This document shows positions 26,521-34,755 of a stretch of DNA of 64,000 nucleotides, one piece after another. Position 1 is the stretch's first letter; the number at the start of each line of letters is the position of its first letter. Where the stretch lies: NCBI GenBank assembly GCA_030428205.1, contig JAUIBK010000005.1:1-64000 (forward strand). Direction: 5' to 3'. Below the pieces are notes generated by a model. It saw only the letters and a list, made by a program, of their open reading frames with translations, was not told the DNA's origin and made no database searches. Source of the stretch: a bacterium (lineage in GTDB: Bacteria > Bdellovibrionota_C > UBA2361 > RFPC01). Both the position numbers and the translations under genes were made by a program.

Positions 26521-27624
26521 TTAAAACAAACCAAGAGCGCGTCTTGCTGCGTTATCATCCCAACGACTTGAATAGATCTGTGATTCCTTCGTTGGGGTTC
26601 GAGTTGTGGCCCAGGCAAGGCTTGATCCGTCAGGATGGAACACAGGGAGTCCATCAAATCCATTAGTGTACGTGACACGAACAGGGGTGTTCTCTCCGTT
26701 GCTGTCAACAATATAGAGCTCGAAGTTGCGGTGTCCCTCAAGGTTTGAAGAAAAGATAATATACTCTCCAGATGGGTGAAAGTATGGTGCCCAGGAGAGT
26801 GCGCCAAGTTTGGTGAGCTGCTTTTTATCCGAACCATCACGGTTCATAAGAAAAATCTCAGCTGTGCGACCATCTGCGGAGAAGTGTCTCCAGACGATCT
26901 TTGTGCCATCGGGGCTGAAAAAAGGGCCTCCGTCATAGCCTGGCTTATCAGTCAATTGCTGTACATTACTGCCATCGGCGTTCATGACATAGAGATCCAT
27001 GAAATACCCAGGATCCTTCTCAAGCTGTTGCTTCTCGTCTGAAGTAAGATCCTTGTCATAGGCTGAACGGTTGGAGCCAAAAACGATAAGCTTCCCATCA
27101 GGACTATAGGAGCCTTCGGCATCGTATCCCATCGTTTGAGTGAGGTTGGTGTTCAGGTTGGTCTTAAAATCGTAGGCATAGATGTCATACGTAGGGTCAA
27201 AGTCCCATGCATACCGTTTGTGGGACTTGTTCTTTCGTCTTTCGAGCTCTTTTTGGACTTTCTGTAAGTAGTGCGGATCTTCGTGAGTGGAGGCATAGAG
27301 TGCCTTGTTGTTGTTGGGGTGTATCCAAGCGCAGGTCGTTTTGCCGATCCCTGGTGAAACCCGTTGTGTTTTGCCAGTTTTGAGATCTCGGAGATAGATC
27401 TGGTAAAATGGATTATCGGCCTCTCCCTCACTCTGAAAAATCATCTGAGACCCATCAGCGCTAAAATATCCTTCACCAGAACGTTTTCCCCAAGCGACAA
27501 GTGGAGTCGCCTCAGAGAGGTATGTTGTTTCAGAATTGGTAGGAGGCTGTGGTGTTTGCACAGAGCTACAAGATGAGAGGAGAACACAGACGGTGAGAGT
27601 AAGGATGTTCCGGGGTGTAAACAT
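26521..27624 (-). CDS. PD40/TolB-like beta-propeller lipoprotein
   Basis: The 367-residue product has a lipobox (LLSSC, Cys19), so it should be lipidated and anchored in the envelope. Repeated S/H-P-D-G motifs (YSPDGKLIVFGSNR, FSPDGTKIVW, FHPSGEYIIFSSN, FHPDGSSLAWAT) are typical of the PD40/TolB propeller, with about six blades. Such proteins act as interaction platforms in the periplasm, often alongside peptidases, but no enzymatic domain is present. It is transcribed alone, away from a 20-bp perfect inverted repeat upstream. Confidence 0.82.
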   Translation of the reverse strand: MFTPRNILTLTVCVLLSSCSSVQTPQPPTNSETTYLSEATPLVAWGKRSGEGYFSADGSQMIFQSEGEADNPFYQIYLRDLKTGKTQRVSPGIGKTTCAWIHPNNNKALYASTHEDPHYLQKVQKELERRKNKSHKRYAWDFDPTYDIYAYDFKTNLNTNLTQTMGYDAEGSYSPDGKLIVFGSNRSAYDKDLTSDEKQQLEKDPGYFMDLYVMNADGSNVQQLTDKPGYDGGPFFSPDGTKIVWRHFSADGRTAEIFLMNRDGSDKKQLTKLGALSWAPYFHPSGEYIIFSSNLEGHRNFELYIVDSNGENTPVRVTYTNGFDGLPVFHPDGSSLAWATTRTPTKESQIYSSRWDDNAARRALGLF

Positions 27625-27703
27625 GAGAATGCCCTATATTGTAGTGGAAACAGATTTTTTGTGGTTATAGCGCTCTTGAAGGGCCTGTACAAGTATTGTC
27701 CTG

Positions 27704-27746
27704 CCAATTGGATAGAGAAAATCTTTGATTTTCTCTATCCAATTGG
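27704..27746. repeat. Perfect 20-bp inverted repeat (hairpin)
   Basis: Bases 27704-27723 and 27727-27746 are exact reverse complements with a three-base loop. This strong hairpin lies 80 bases upstream of the lipoprotein start and downstream of the structured element. It may terminate transcription from the acetyltransferase gene on the minus strand, but no U-tract follows on either strand. Confidence 0.8.
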
Positions 27747-27821
27747 TAACTCAAGCGAGAAGTGCGAAACGAGAGCTCGGGCTAATTTTCTAAAGAAGGG
27801 GAGCCCAGAGTTGATTGAAGA

Positions 27822-28043
27822 ATATACCCCGTGAGATCGGCTCTGTTGTGCTCTCTGAAAGATTGTGTCGCGTATGGTGGTGTGAAAGCTAATCGCTTTC
27901 ACGCGTTTTTCTGCACGGGGTATATTTGTCCTCCCCAGGCCCATAAATGGGCCGTGCGGCCTCCCCGAGGAGGCCTCGAAAATGCTTCGCATTTTATACT
28001 CAATCAGTTTTGTCTGCGACAAACCTGCGTTCATTGAGTATAT
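27822..28043. repeat. Multi-hairpin structured element, copy 1
   Basis: This 222-bp segment consists of: outer stem ATATACCCCGTG (27822-27833) paired with CACGGGGTATAT (27914-27925) around an 80-base copy-specific insert, then hairpins GGCCCAT/ATGGGCC, GGCCTCC/GGAGGCC and AAAATGC/GCATTTT, and a final compound stem ATACTCAAT/ATTGAGTAT with GTTTTGTC/GACAAAC inside. The insert has its own hairpin GTGAAAGC/GCTTTCAC with loop TAATC. The 130 bases from 27914 match copy 2 (62517-62646) at all but one position. The element's end overlaps the 3' coding end of the GNAT-like gene. Strand of transcription, if any, is unknown. Confidence 0.88.
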
Positions 28044-29067
28044 GCTCTGCAAGAATAGAGGAGGGATTCCCATTTTGGTGATAAACAGCCTTTTCAATAG
28101 CTTGAGTAAGCGATGTTCGTTTGAAATAGACGAGTTGGTCGTTGCCGAAAAATTGGGGGAGATATCCACCGAAGGTATAACCGTAACGTTCTAATTCATT
28201 AACACAGTGATGGGCTGAAGGATCCTCACAGTTAACAAAGAGAATTGGGCTGTCAGTTTTTGAACAGTGCGCGATCTGCCCGAGGTAGTCCTCGGCTGTT
28301 CCAAGCAGTGATGGCTGGAGAAACGAGTGTGATACTCCTGTTTGATAATAGTGGCACGTTCTGATAGCTGGGGTGTCCGCAGGGAGTGAGTAGGTTGATT
28401 CGCAAGACGATCTCAAGTCGTGATCGATGCACCGTGCAAGGCCGAGCTGGTCGTTTAAGTTGAGTACAAGAGATGCATGCTTTTGAGGTATGTACAGTGT
28501 CTTTCTCTCTTGGAAGTCCTGTTGAAAGAGTTTCACAAAGAGTTGTGCGGAGTGGCGTTTTGATTGTGGTACGCCACTTGTTCCATTTCGAGAGAGTGGA
28601 CGGTTGCGTAGTTGATGATTTGGATAATACCCAGGAAGAATACCGAGTTCTTTACACTGCAGAGCCTCTTTGAGGAACGTATCAGTTCCTGGAAGTCCCG
28701 ATTTTACAGAGGCGAGAAGGGTGTGCCAGCTTCGCCGCTTGGCAACATTTGAGAGATACTCCGAGAGCGTCTTGGCAATCTGGGGAAGTTGGGAGAAGTG
28801 ATCTGGGTGGCAGACAAGGTGTTCGAGGTGAGCAGAGCCTTTAACACCAACCTCTTCATTATAGGCGATATGGCATACGAGTTCACCATCGAGCTCACCA
28901 ACGATGCTCACAAAACGTGAACCGATATGGCTCTTCCAAAATTGTAGATCGTATACTCCAGGAATTGGATAGCTACGGCCGTATGAGGCCCAGAAGAGCT
29001 TGGTTAACTTTCTGAGCAAAGCGTCGTTGTCTGGACTCAGAGCAAAAATTCGAAACTGTAATGACAT
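28000..29067 (-). CDS. GNAT-like acyltransferase, C-terminus within repeat element
   Basis: The 355-residue protein has an N-terminal region (about 15-150) suggestive of a GNAT acetyltransferase fold (RFVSIVGELDGELVCHIAYNEEV, then HLEHLVCHPDH as the acetyl-CoA-side strand), and a second half of similar size possibly forming another GNAT lobe. No substrate can be named. The last 14 or so residues are encoded by the structured repeat (27822-28043), implying that the element inserted at or replaced the original 3' end. The promoter must lie in the 330-base region before hflX, which is divergent. Confidence 0.6.
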   Translation of the reverse strand: MSLQFRIFALSPDNDALLRKLTKLFWASYGRSYPIPGVYDLQFWKSHIGSRFVSIVGELDGELVCHIAYNEEVGVKGSAHLEHLVCHPDHFSQLPQIAKTLSEYLSNVAKRRSWHTLLASVKSGLPGTDTFLKEALQCKELGILPGYYPNHQLRNRPLSRNGTSGVPQSKRHSAQLFVKLFQQDFQERKTLYIPQKHASLVLNLNDQLGLARCIDHDLRSSCESTYSLPADTPAIRTCHYYQTGVSHSFLQPSLLGTAEDYLGQIAHCSKTDSPILFVNCEDPSAHHCVNELERYGYTFGGYLPQFFGNDQLVYFKRTSLTQAIEKAVYHQNGNPSSILAEHILNERRFVADKTD

Positions 29068-29397
29068 ACTTATTTTAACCCCTAAGCTATGTTGACTATC
29101 TCTGGGCGGGAATCAAAAGACATCCTGTGGCCAGAAAGCTCAAGTGAGAGCGGCTGAGAGAACCTAATTTTCCCCAGCTCTTGCTCGTACACTTTGAAGG
29201 CGATACATTCAGCTGATCATTGATGGGCAACCGTTTGTGGATGAAACAATGCTAAGAGAATATATCGTGTTCTCTTATGTTATCCAACCTAAGTAATAGA
29301 TATGACTCTTAATTCAGAATGACCATTCGTTTTTTACCCCCTTTCCCCCGTTTATCGCTTCTACCTACTTTCGCCTACTCCTCCAGCTAACGGTTGT
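29068..29397. other. Intergenic region between divergent genes
   Basis: This 330-base stretch must hold promoters for the GNAT-like gene and hflX. It contains an imperfect hairpin AAGAGAA/TTCTCTT with a nine-base loop near 29260, and a pyrimidine-rich run just before hflX. No ORF or convincing promoter boxes are seen. Confidence 0.4.
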
Positions 29398-31062
29398 ATG
29401 TCTCAAAAACCTAAGGGAAACCTCAAAGGGCTCTCGCCTTCACAGATAAAAGGAATTCAGAAACTCTTTTCTCGCTCGGTTGACCGTTCACAACTTTGTC
29501 CGAGAGCACTCGGCTTAGAAGTGGCGGAGCTCTCAAGTAAGCTTGGGCGGCGTATTGGTTTACTTATCTCACGAGAAGGAAAAATTCTGGAAGTCGTCGT
29601 CGGAACTCGGGAGATCCTCTATCTTCCAGATCTTGGTCGGTATCGATTTGGAGCAGGGAGACTTCGTAGACTCAGGCTTGTTTTTGGGGATCTGTCAAAA
29701 GGGGACACCGCTCAAATTCCACACGATATCTATACAGACCTTGAAAAGTTACGGCTCGATGCCGTTGTCTCTGTGAAGTCCGTAAGTAATCAAGTACGCG
29801 CTAGTTACGCTCATCTTTTGCCACTACGAAATGAAGAAGAAGCTCCTATTGAGACCGAGGAGGTAAAAGACTTAAGCGAAGTAACCTTTCCTTTTATCGA
29901 GTTTATGGAGCAGCTCGAACAACAGCTCACATTAAGCCGAACACGCAAGAAGTCATCAAAAGAAGCTGCCGTACTTGTTGGTGTCTACGATAAAAAGCTT
30001 CAAAATGTTGAAGACTCTATGGCTGAGTTAGAAGAACTTGCGCGGACCGCAGGTGTTGAGATTGCCGGTAAGATTATCCAACGACGTACGCCAGACCCTC
30101 GAACTCTTTTGGGAAAAGGAAAGCTCGAAGAAGTTGTGCTTCGGTGTCTGCGACTTGAAGCTGAACTGCTCATTTTTGACACTGAGCTCAAGCCTTTTCA
30201 GTGGCGGGTTATTACCAATTCAACTGATATTAAGGTGCTCGATCGCAGTATGCTCATTCTTGATATCTTTGCTCAGCGAGCAACAAGCAGTGATGGTCGG
30301 CTTCAAGTTGAGTTAGCACAGTTAAAGTACAATTTACCACGGCTTGTTGAAAAAGATGCTGGGCTTTCGCGTCTTACTGGTGGAATTGGTGGAAGGGGGC
30401 CTGGAGAAACAAAGCTTGAAATCGGTCGTCGACGTATTCGTGATCGAATTAGCGATCTTGAAAAACGTATTGATAAGCTTGGAAAGCAGCGTGAAATGCG
30501 CCGAAAGAAGCGCAAGGGAATTCCTGTTCCTCTCGTAGCAATTCTTGGTTATACGAATGCTGGAAAATCGACGCTCTTTAACGCCCTCACAAGTGGATCG
30601 GTACTGGCCGAAGATAAGCTCTTTGCTACCCTTGATCCTGCTCAAAAACGGTGGGTTATTCCCGGTGGTGAAGAGGATCCGACTTCGTATGGTATGCCAC
30701 TTGTGTTGACCGATACGGTAGGATTTATCCGAGATCTTCCCGACGAATTACGTACTGCGTTTCGTGCCACCCTTGAAGAGCTTTACGAAGCGAATTACCT
30801 ACTGCATGTTGTTGACGCTTCTTCTCGAGATCTCAAAGAGAAAATGGCTTCTGTACGTGGTGTTTTACAAGAGATGAACTTACTTGATACTCCACTTATT
30901 ACGGTTCTCAATAAGTGTGATCTTGTCTCTCACGAGCGGCTCGAGGAACTTGTTGCAGAAACTGAAGGGATTGCGGTTTCTGCAATCAATCGAGAAGGTT
31001 TTAATGAGCTTCGTAGGCGTGTCAAAGAGATGGTGACAGAAAAAGATGAGCTAAGCCATTAG
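29398..31062 (+). CDS. hflX: GTPase HflX
   Basis: The 554-residue protein has the HflX subdomain (GVEIAGKIIQRR, DPRTLLGKGKLEEV, the glycine-rich GGIGGRGPGETKLE, residues about 190-345) and a TRAFAC G domain with G1 GYTNAGKST (384-392), G3 DTVGFIRDLP and G4 NKCD. HflX splits stalled or heat-damaged ribosomes. The N-terminus is about 185 residues longer than E. coli-type HflX and begins with a basic segment; this extended form is known in several phyla. The 3' end overlaps pepP by 12 bases. Confidence 0.92.
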   Translation: MSQKPKGNLKGLSPSQIKGIQKLFSRSVDRSQLCPRALGLEVAELSSKLGRRIGLLISREGKILEVVVGTREILYLPDLGRYRFGAGRLRRLRLVFGDLSKGDTAQIPHDIYTDLEKLRLDAVVSVKSVSNQVRASYAHLLPLRNEEEAPIETEEVKDLSEVTFPFIEFMEQLEQQLTLSRTRKKSSKEAAVLVGVYDKKLQNVEDSMAELEELARTAGVEIAGKIIQRRTPDPRTLLGKGKLEEVVLRCLRLEAELLIFDTELKPFQWRVITNSTDIKVLDRSMLILDIFAQRATSSDGRLQVELAQLKYNLPRLVEKDAGLSRLTGGIGGRGPGETKLEIGRRRIRDRISDLEKRIDKLGKQREMRRKKRKGIPVPLVAILGYTNAGKSTLFNALTSGSVLAEDKLFATLDPAQKRWVIPGGEEDPTSYGMPLVLTDTVGFIRDLPDELRTAFRATLEELYEANYLLHVVDASSRDLKEKMASVRGVLQEMNLLDTPLITVLNKCDLVSHERLEELVAETEGIAVSAINREGFNELRRRVKEMVTEKDELSH

Positions 31063-32325
31063 ATCTTCTATTTTGCTTCTCTCTTTTGGAATCATCCTTG
31101 TAAGTACTTCACACCCGCTCTTTCGTACGACGACATCATCTTCAATTCGTATGCCGCAGGCTGGGAGTTTGCCCACAGGCCTTGGAAAATAGAGGCCAGG
31201 CTCGATGGTGAAAACCATGCCCTCTTGGAGTTTTGGTTTATTTGTTCCACGCAGCCTGCCCACGTCGTGAACATCAAGCCCGAGGCCGTGACCGATGCCG
31301 TGTGGAAAATAAGGGAGGTGCGCACGTTTTTCTAAGAGCGCTGAGGTGTTGCCACGCAAGACCCCAAAGTCTTTGAGCCCGTCTATCAGAACTCTTGCTG
31401 CTGCATTATACACTTTTTGGATGGTAACGCCTGAGCGAACAGCAGCGATGCTCTTCAGTTGAGCCTCGAGGACACAGTCGTAGAGCTCAGCGAGTATTCC
31501 AGTAAAAGTACCAGTGACAGGAAGCATTCGTGTGACATCGGCAGCGTACATATTGTACTCAGCGCCAAAATCAAGCAGGAGGAGCTCTCCTTTTTTGAGT
31601 TTTTGGGTGTGTGCTTGGTAGTGCAAAGTGGCAGCAGAAGCTCCTGAGGCAACGATGGTAGAGAAACTCGGTTCACAACCAAAAAGACGCATATGGTACT
31701 CAAGGGTAGCGAGCACTTCATGTTCGCGCAGGCCGGGCTCAACCATCTGAGCTGTGTGCTGGAGTGATTCCCATGTAACCTCAGCTGCACGTTTGATCTC
31801 TGAGATCTCATGTCGAGATTTTCGAACACGCAGTGGCTCGAGTATGGTATCAACATGATGAAACGATCGTGGTGAGGTGAGGCGTTGATGTGATGGGAGC
31901 CCAAAGAGCTCGTTGACCATCCGAAATACCTGTGGATCGCTTTCGCTTTGGTAGTAGAGAGAATGAATAGGACGGAGCTTCTTTTTGATCTCTTGAGGAA
32001 TATCAGAAACGGTCTCTAGTGTTGCGCCAAGTGAACGAGCAAGAGGTTTTGGTGAGACAGGTTTACCGTCCCATACGACTTTGTGTGCGTTTACTGGTTC
32101 TGTAAACAGGAGAGGTTTCTCCTCCTCTGTTGAGATCAAGAGATGTTGAGCTGGCTCAAGTGAACCTGTGAGATAAAAGAAGTCGCTGTTTTGGCGGTAC
32201 GGGTGAAAGGTATCTCGTGAGCGAGGTGCAAATGGGGCACTTGATACGAGAAGGGCAGATGGAGTTTTTGTTGCGAGAAGTGTTTTGATGACTTTGCGAA
32301 TTCGTGATTTGTATAGGTCTTTCAT
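31051..32325 (-). CDS. pepP: Xaa-Pro aminopeptidase
   Basis: The 424-residue enzyme has the creatinase-like N-terminal domain (with FFYLTGSLEP) and a pita-bread M24 catalytic domain. The metal ligands are visible in order: Asp in LLDFGAEY, Asp in YAADVTRM, His in HGIGHGLGLDVHD, Glu in FTIEPGLYF and Glu in RIEDDVVV. It removes N-terminal residues preceding proline using two Mn ions in the cytoplasm. It is convergent with hflX and is followed upstream by the thioesterase gene on the other strand. Confidence 0.92.
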   Translation of the reverse strand: MKDLYKSRIRKVIKTLLATKTPSALLVSSAPFAPRSRDTFHPYRQNSDFFYLTGSLEPAQHLLISTEEEKPLLFTEPVNAHKVVWDGKPVSPKPLARSLGATLETVSDIPQEIKKKLRPIHSLYYQSESDPQVFRMVNELFGLPSHQRLTSPRSFHHVDTILEPLRVRKSRHEISEIKRAAEVTWESLQHTAQMVEPGLREHEVLATLEYHMRLFGCEPSFSTIVASGASAATLHYQAHTQKLKKGELLLLDFGAEYNMYAADVTRMLPVTGTFTGILAELYDCVLEAQLKSIAAVRSGVTIQKVYNAAARVLIDGLKDFGVLRGNTSALLEKRAHLPYFPHGIGHGLGLDVHDVGRLRGTNKPKLQEGMVFTIEPGLYFPRPVGKLPACGIRIEDDVVVRKSGCEVLTRMIPKERSKIEDLMA

Positions 32326-32463
32326 GATAGGGTTCTGTATCTCAATACTTCTTCGTTGTATACCAGGTGCAAATCAAAGTCCCCGCTCTCGGTGCTCAAT
32401 GAATCGGGAATTTCAAATGCGGGGAGTATAAATTGTACTATAAGAAACGGTGATTCCACTACC

Positions 32464-32859
32464 ATGTTTACCATTGAACGTACGATTCTGGCTGATGAAA
32501 TTGAACCGGTATATAACCACGTTCACCACGCCAAAGCAGTTTGTTTTCTTGAAGAGGCTAGGCTGAAGTTTCTTGAGTTTATTGGGTTTCCCAACGAAGT
32601 CCTCATCGAAAAAAATCTCTACCTCGTTTTGACCCGTATTGAGGTTGATTATAAGCGCGAGCTCTTTGAAGAGGAGGTTACAGTCACCTGTGAGCTCCCA
32701 AAGATCGACAGGCGTCGAATGAGTGTTGAACAGAAGATCGTAAAGGGCAGCGGAAAAGTGGCTGTAGAAGCTCATGTGGAGTTCATGTGCCTTGATAGAA
32801 CAAGGGGTAGAGGAGTTGAGCCCCCAAGTGATTTGAGAGAGGCCTTTCTGGCTGCGTAA
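32464..32859 (+). CDS. Hotdog-fold acyl-CoA thioesterase (YbgC/4HBT-like)
   Basis: The ATG at 32464 gives 131 residues, the normal size of 4HBT single-domain thioesterases; a frame extending upstream to 32356 lacks hotdog features. VYNHVHHAKAVCFLEEARLKFLE corresponds to the helix and active-site segment of the family (usual D-x-x-G-H-x-N-N-x-x-Y), though the exact Asp-Gly is replaced here, so catalysis may differ. It would hydrolyse acyl-CoA or acyl-ACP. It is divergent from pepP. Confidence 0.72.
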   Translation: MFTIERTILADEIEPVYNHVHHAKAVCFLEEARLKFLEFIGFPNEVLIEKNLYLVLTRIEVDYKRELFEEEVTVTCELPKIDRRRMSVEQKIVKGSGKVAVEAHVEFMCLDRTRGRGVEPPSDLREAFLAA

Positions 32860-33231
32860 CTGGGTTTCGGTTCATATTGTTTTTTCTAGCACTTAAAAGC
32901 CCATATTCTGATGCTTGAGATACTCGTAGTGGCGAAAGATTGGGGCGAGTAGAGAATGAAATCTTTTTCTTTCTCCTTTTCCTCCTCTTGTGCTTGTACG
33001 AATCTCTGTATCTTACTCAAATGCTTAATGATTTAGGATGAGGAAGAGGAACTTGGTGCAGGTGCAGGAGGAAGAAGGGGAGAATGGGTATAATGACACT
33101 TGGTGTGATTGACTCGGATATCCCGGTTAAGGTAAGGTGCGAGCTTCATTTAGGAATTGGGTGCGTTACGACTCATTCCCACGAATAGTTATAAGTTTGT
33201 TGTAGTTGCCATTAGGCTAATAGGTATCACC
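32860..33231. other. Intergenic region upstream of rpmE
   Basis: This 372-base stretch has a perfect TATAAT at 33088-33093 but no well-spaced -35 box, and a TTGACT at 33108-33113 without a good -10. Either may belong to an rpmE promoter. A purine-rich segment around 33035-33085 is noted. No ORF or strong hairpin is seen. Confidence 0.35.
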
Positions 33232-33477
33232 ATGAAAAAAGGAATTCATCCACAATACCATCAAGATGCAAAGATTGTTTGCGGTGGATGCGGTACAGAG
33301 TTTTCTATTGGCTCTGTTATGCCTGAGATTAGCATCAGCGTTTGTGCCGAGTGTCATCCATTCTACACAGGAAAGGCAAAAGTCCTCGATAGTGAAGGAC
33401 GTGTAGATCGCTTTAATAAGAAGTTTGCGAAGTTTAACGAGCAGCGCCAAGCTAAGAAAGCGGCTAAATCTTCCTAA
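33232..33477 (+). CDS. rpmE: 50S ribosomal protein L31, zinc-binding type
   Basis: The ATG at 33232 begins MKKGIHPQYH, the canonical L31 start; the longer frame from 33157 is rejected. The 81 residues contain CGGC (zinc ligands) and CAEC-x-PFYTG-K, giving the four-cysteine C+ form that is used when zinc is sufficient. The lysine-rich tail (KKAAKSS) is longer than minimal. It bridges the two ribosomal subunits. The next gene begins eight bases after its stop. Confidence 0.95.
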   Translation: MKKGIHPQYHQDAKIVCGGCGTEFSIGSVMPEISISVCAECHPFYTGKAKVLDSEGRVDRFNKKFAKFNEQRQAKKAAKSS

Positions 33478-33485
33478 ATCACTCC

Positions 33486-34043
33486 ATGTTTGCACTTTTT
33501 CGCAGCATCGTCGTGCTTCTCAGCGTTGTGTCTGTGCTGTTGATGAGTGGCTGTCAGGTTCGTGATACAAGTCTTGCACCTGGCGCGCTGGCTCCTGAGC
33601 TAAAACTTACCTCTCTTTCTGATACATCCGAGCACCACCTCGCGGACTTTCGCGGAAAATTTGTGGTGCTTAACTTTCTTGCTTCTTGGTGCGCGCCTTG
33701 CTCTGAAGAGATGCCGTCATTGCAGCGACTTCACGAGAAGCTCGTCCCGCTTGGTGGAAGTGTCGTAGCTGTTGGTGTGGATGATAATCTTGTGGGCCTA
33801 AGGGAGTTCAAAGAGAAGCATCAGATCAGCTTTCCTTTTCTTGTCGACTCAAAGGGGCTGAGCACAAAAAAATACCGCCTCTCAGGTTTCCCAGAAACGT
33901 TTCTTCTTACTCAAGGTGGTAGGCTTGCTCTCTTTATCGATCCTCTGACATCTCAACCGGAATTGAAGTTTGTCGGCCCAAGGGAGTGGGATACTCCAGA
34001 AATGTTAGCGCTTATTCAACAATCAGTTACTGCTCGGCAGTAG
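33486..34043 (+). CDS. TlpA/ResA-like thioredoxin lipoprotein
   Basis: The 185-residue product has a lipobox (LMSGC, Cys23) and a thioredoxin-fold domain with the redox pair WCAPC in FLASWCAPCSEEMPSL, plus the cis-Pro segment GFPETFLL. It should be a membrane-anchored thiol-disulfide oxidoreductase reducing periplasmic targets such as apocytochrome c, or acting as a peroxiredoxin-like protein. No cytochrome c maturation genes are visible near it. The last 17 bases overlap the convergent neighbour. Confidence 0.87.
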   Translation: MFALFRSIVVLLSVVSVLLMSGCQVRDTSLAPGALAPELKLTSLSDTSEHHLADFRGKFVVLNFLASWCAPCSEEMPSLQRLHEKLVPLGGSVVAVGVDDNLVGLREFKEKHQISFPFLVDSKGLSTKKYRLSGFPETFLLTQGGRLALFIDPLTSQPELKFVGPREWDTPEMLALIQQSVTARQ

Positions 34044-34704
34044 TCACTTCGTTTGAGATGGATAGCGCAAGCTCAACAAACGGATAGAGGAGTGTTTTGA
34101 GCGCCTGCTCAGATTGAGGTTCAACGTTTGTAAGCATTCTCAGGTTTGTATGCTCACCAACTCGATCTAAAGCGAGGGAGAGGGGGGCTCTGTAGTTTAG
34201 GAGGCTCTGCTTTGTTGGAGTATCAAAAAAAGACTCTGCGCGAGTTCTATTACTACTCCGAATAGCCACATGTCCTAGAGGACCAGGTTCTTGGGGTGGG
34301 CTGCAGAGGGACGCTTTTGCAAGGAGACTTCGAATTCCATTTCGAACGGATATGGCTTGGCCAATAGCTGGGGCAGTTTGAACACTTCTAAAGGGATGAT
34401 CGTCTCGTAGCGGAAGCGACGTTTCAACTCGGAGTGTACGGGAAGAGGCGATTCCGGGCGCGGCAAAAGAGACTTCGCTCTCGATAGTCAAAGGTGTTGT
34501 GCCGATGGTAATTCTCGTGGAGTAGCCACCGTTTCCATTTTTTGTAATCTGACCACCATGGGATTCAACAAGAGAGTGGAGAGCCCTATCGGTGTGACTC
34601 ATTCCGCCATCTGGTGCTACAAGCCCACGTAGTTGATCTAAAAATCCAACTGCTGCTGTGGCTGAGGCATCTCGACCTTTATCTGTTGTCTGTTCGCTAA
34701 CCAT
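34027..34704 (-). CDS. Hypothetical protein
   Basis: The 225-residue product has no signal peptide or membrane segment. It begins with a charged stretch (MVSEQTTDKGRDAS) and has alternating strand-like regions (GYSTRITIGTTPLTIESEV, RTLRVETSLPLRDD) in the middle and an amphipathic C-terminal helix. I recognise no family or motif. The gene converges on the TlpA-like gene with a 17-base overlap and lies close to the exported-protein gene upstream on the same strand. Confidence 0.5.
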   Translation of the reverse strand: MVSEQTTDKGRDASATAAVGFLDQLRGLVAPDGGMSHTDRALHSLVESHGGQITKNGNGGYSTRITIGTTPLTIESEVSFAAPGIASSRTLRVETSLPLRDDHPFRSVQTAPAIGQAISVRNGIRSLLAKASLCSPPQEPGPLGHVAIRSSNRTRAESFFDTPTKQSLLNYRAPLSLALDRVGEHTNLRMLTNVEPQSEQALKTLLYPFVELALSISNEVTTAEQ

Positions 34705-34755
34705 GCGAACATCGTAGCGTATCCTCGGGTCTTAATCGAATAGAGGAAGAGCCTT

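Noticed and set aside
27822..28043. Integron attC site interpretation
   Set aside because: The conserved RYYYAAC/GTTRRRY core is absent and no integron integrase of the right type is adjacent.
27735..28169. 144-codon minus-strand ORF through the structured element
   Set aside because: It crosses hairpin repeat sequence; the same residues appear in an ORF at copy 2 only because the DNA is repeated, and the flanking residues differ.
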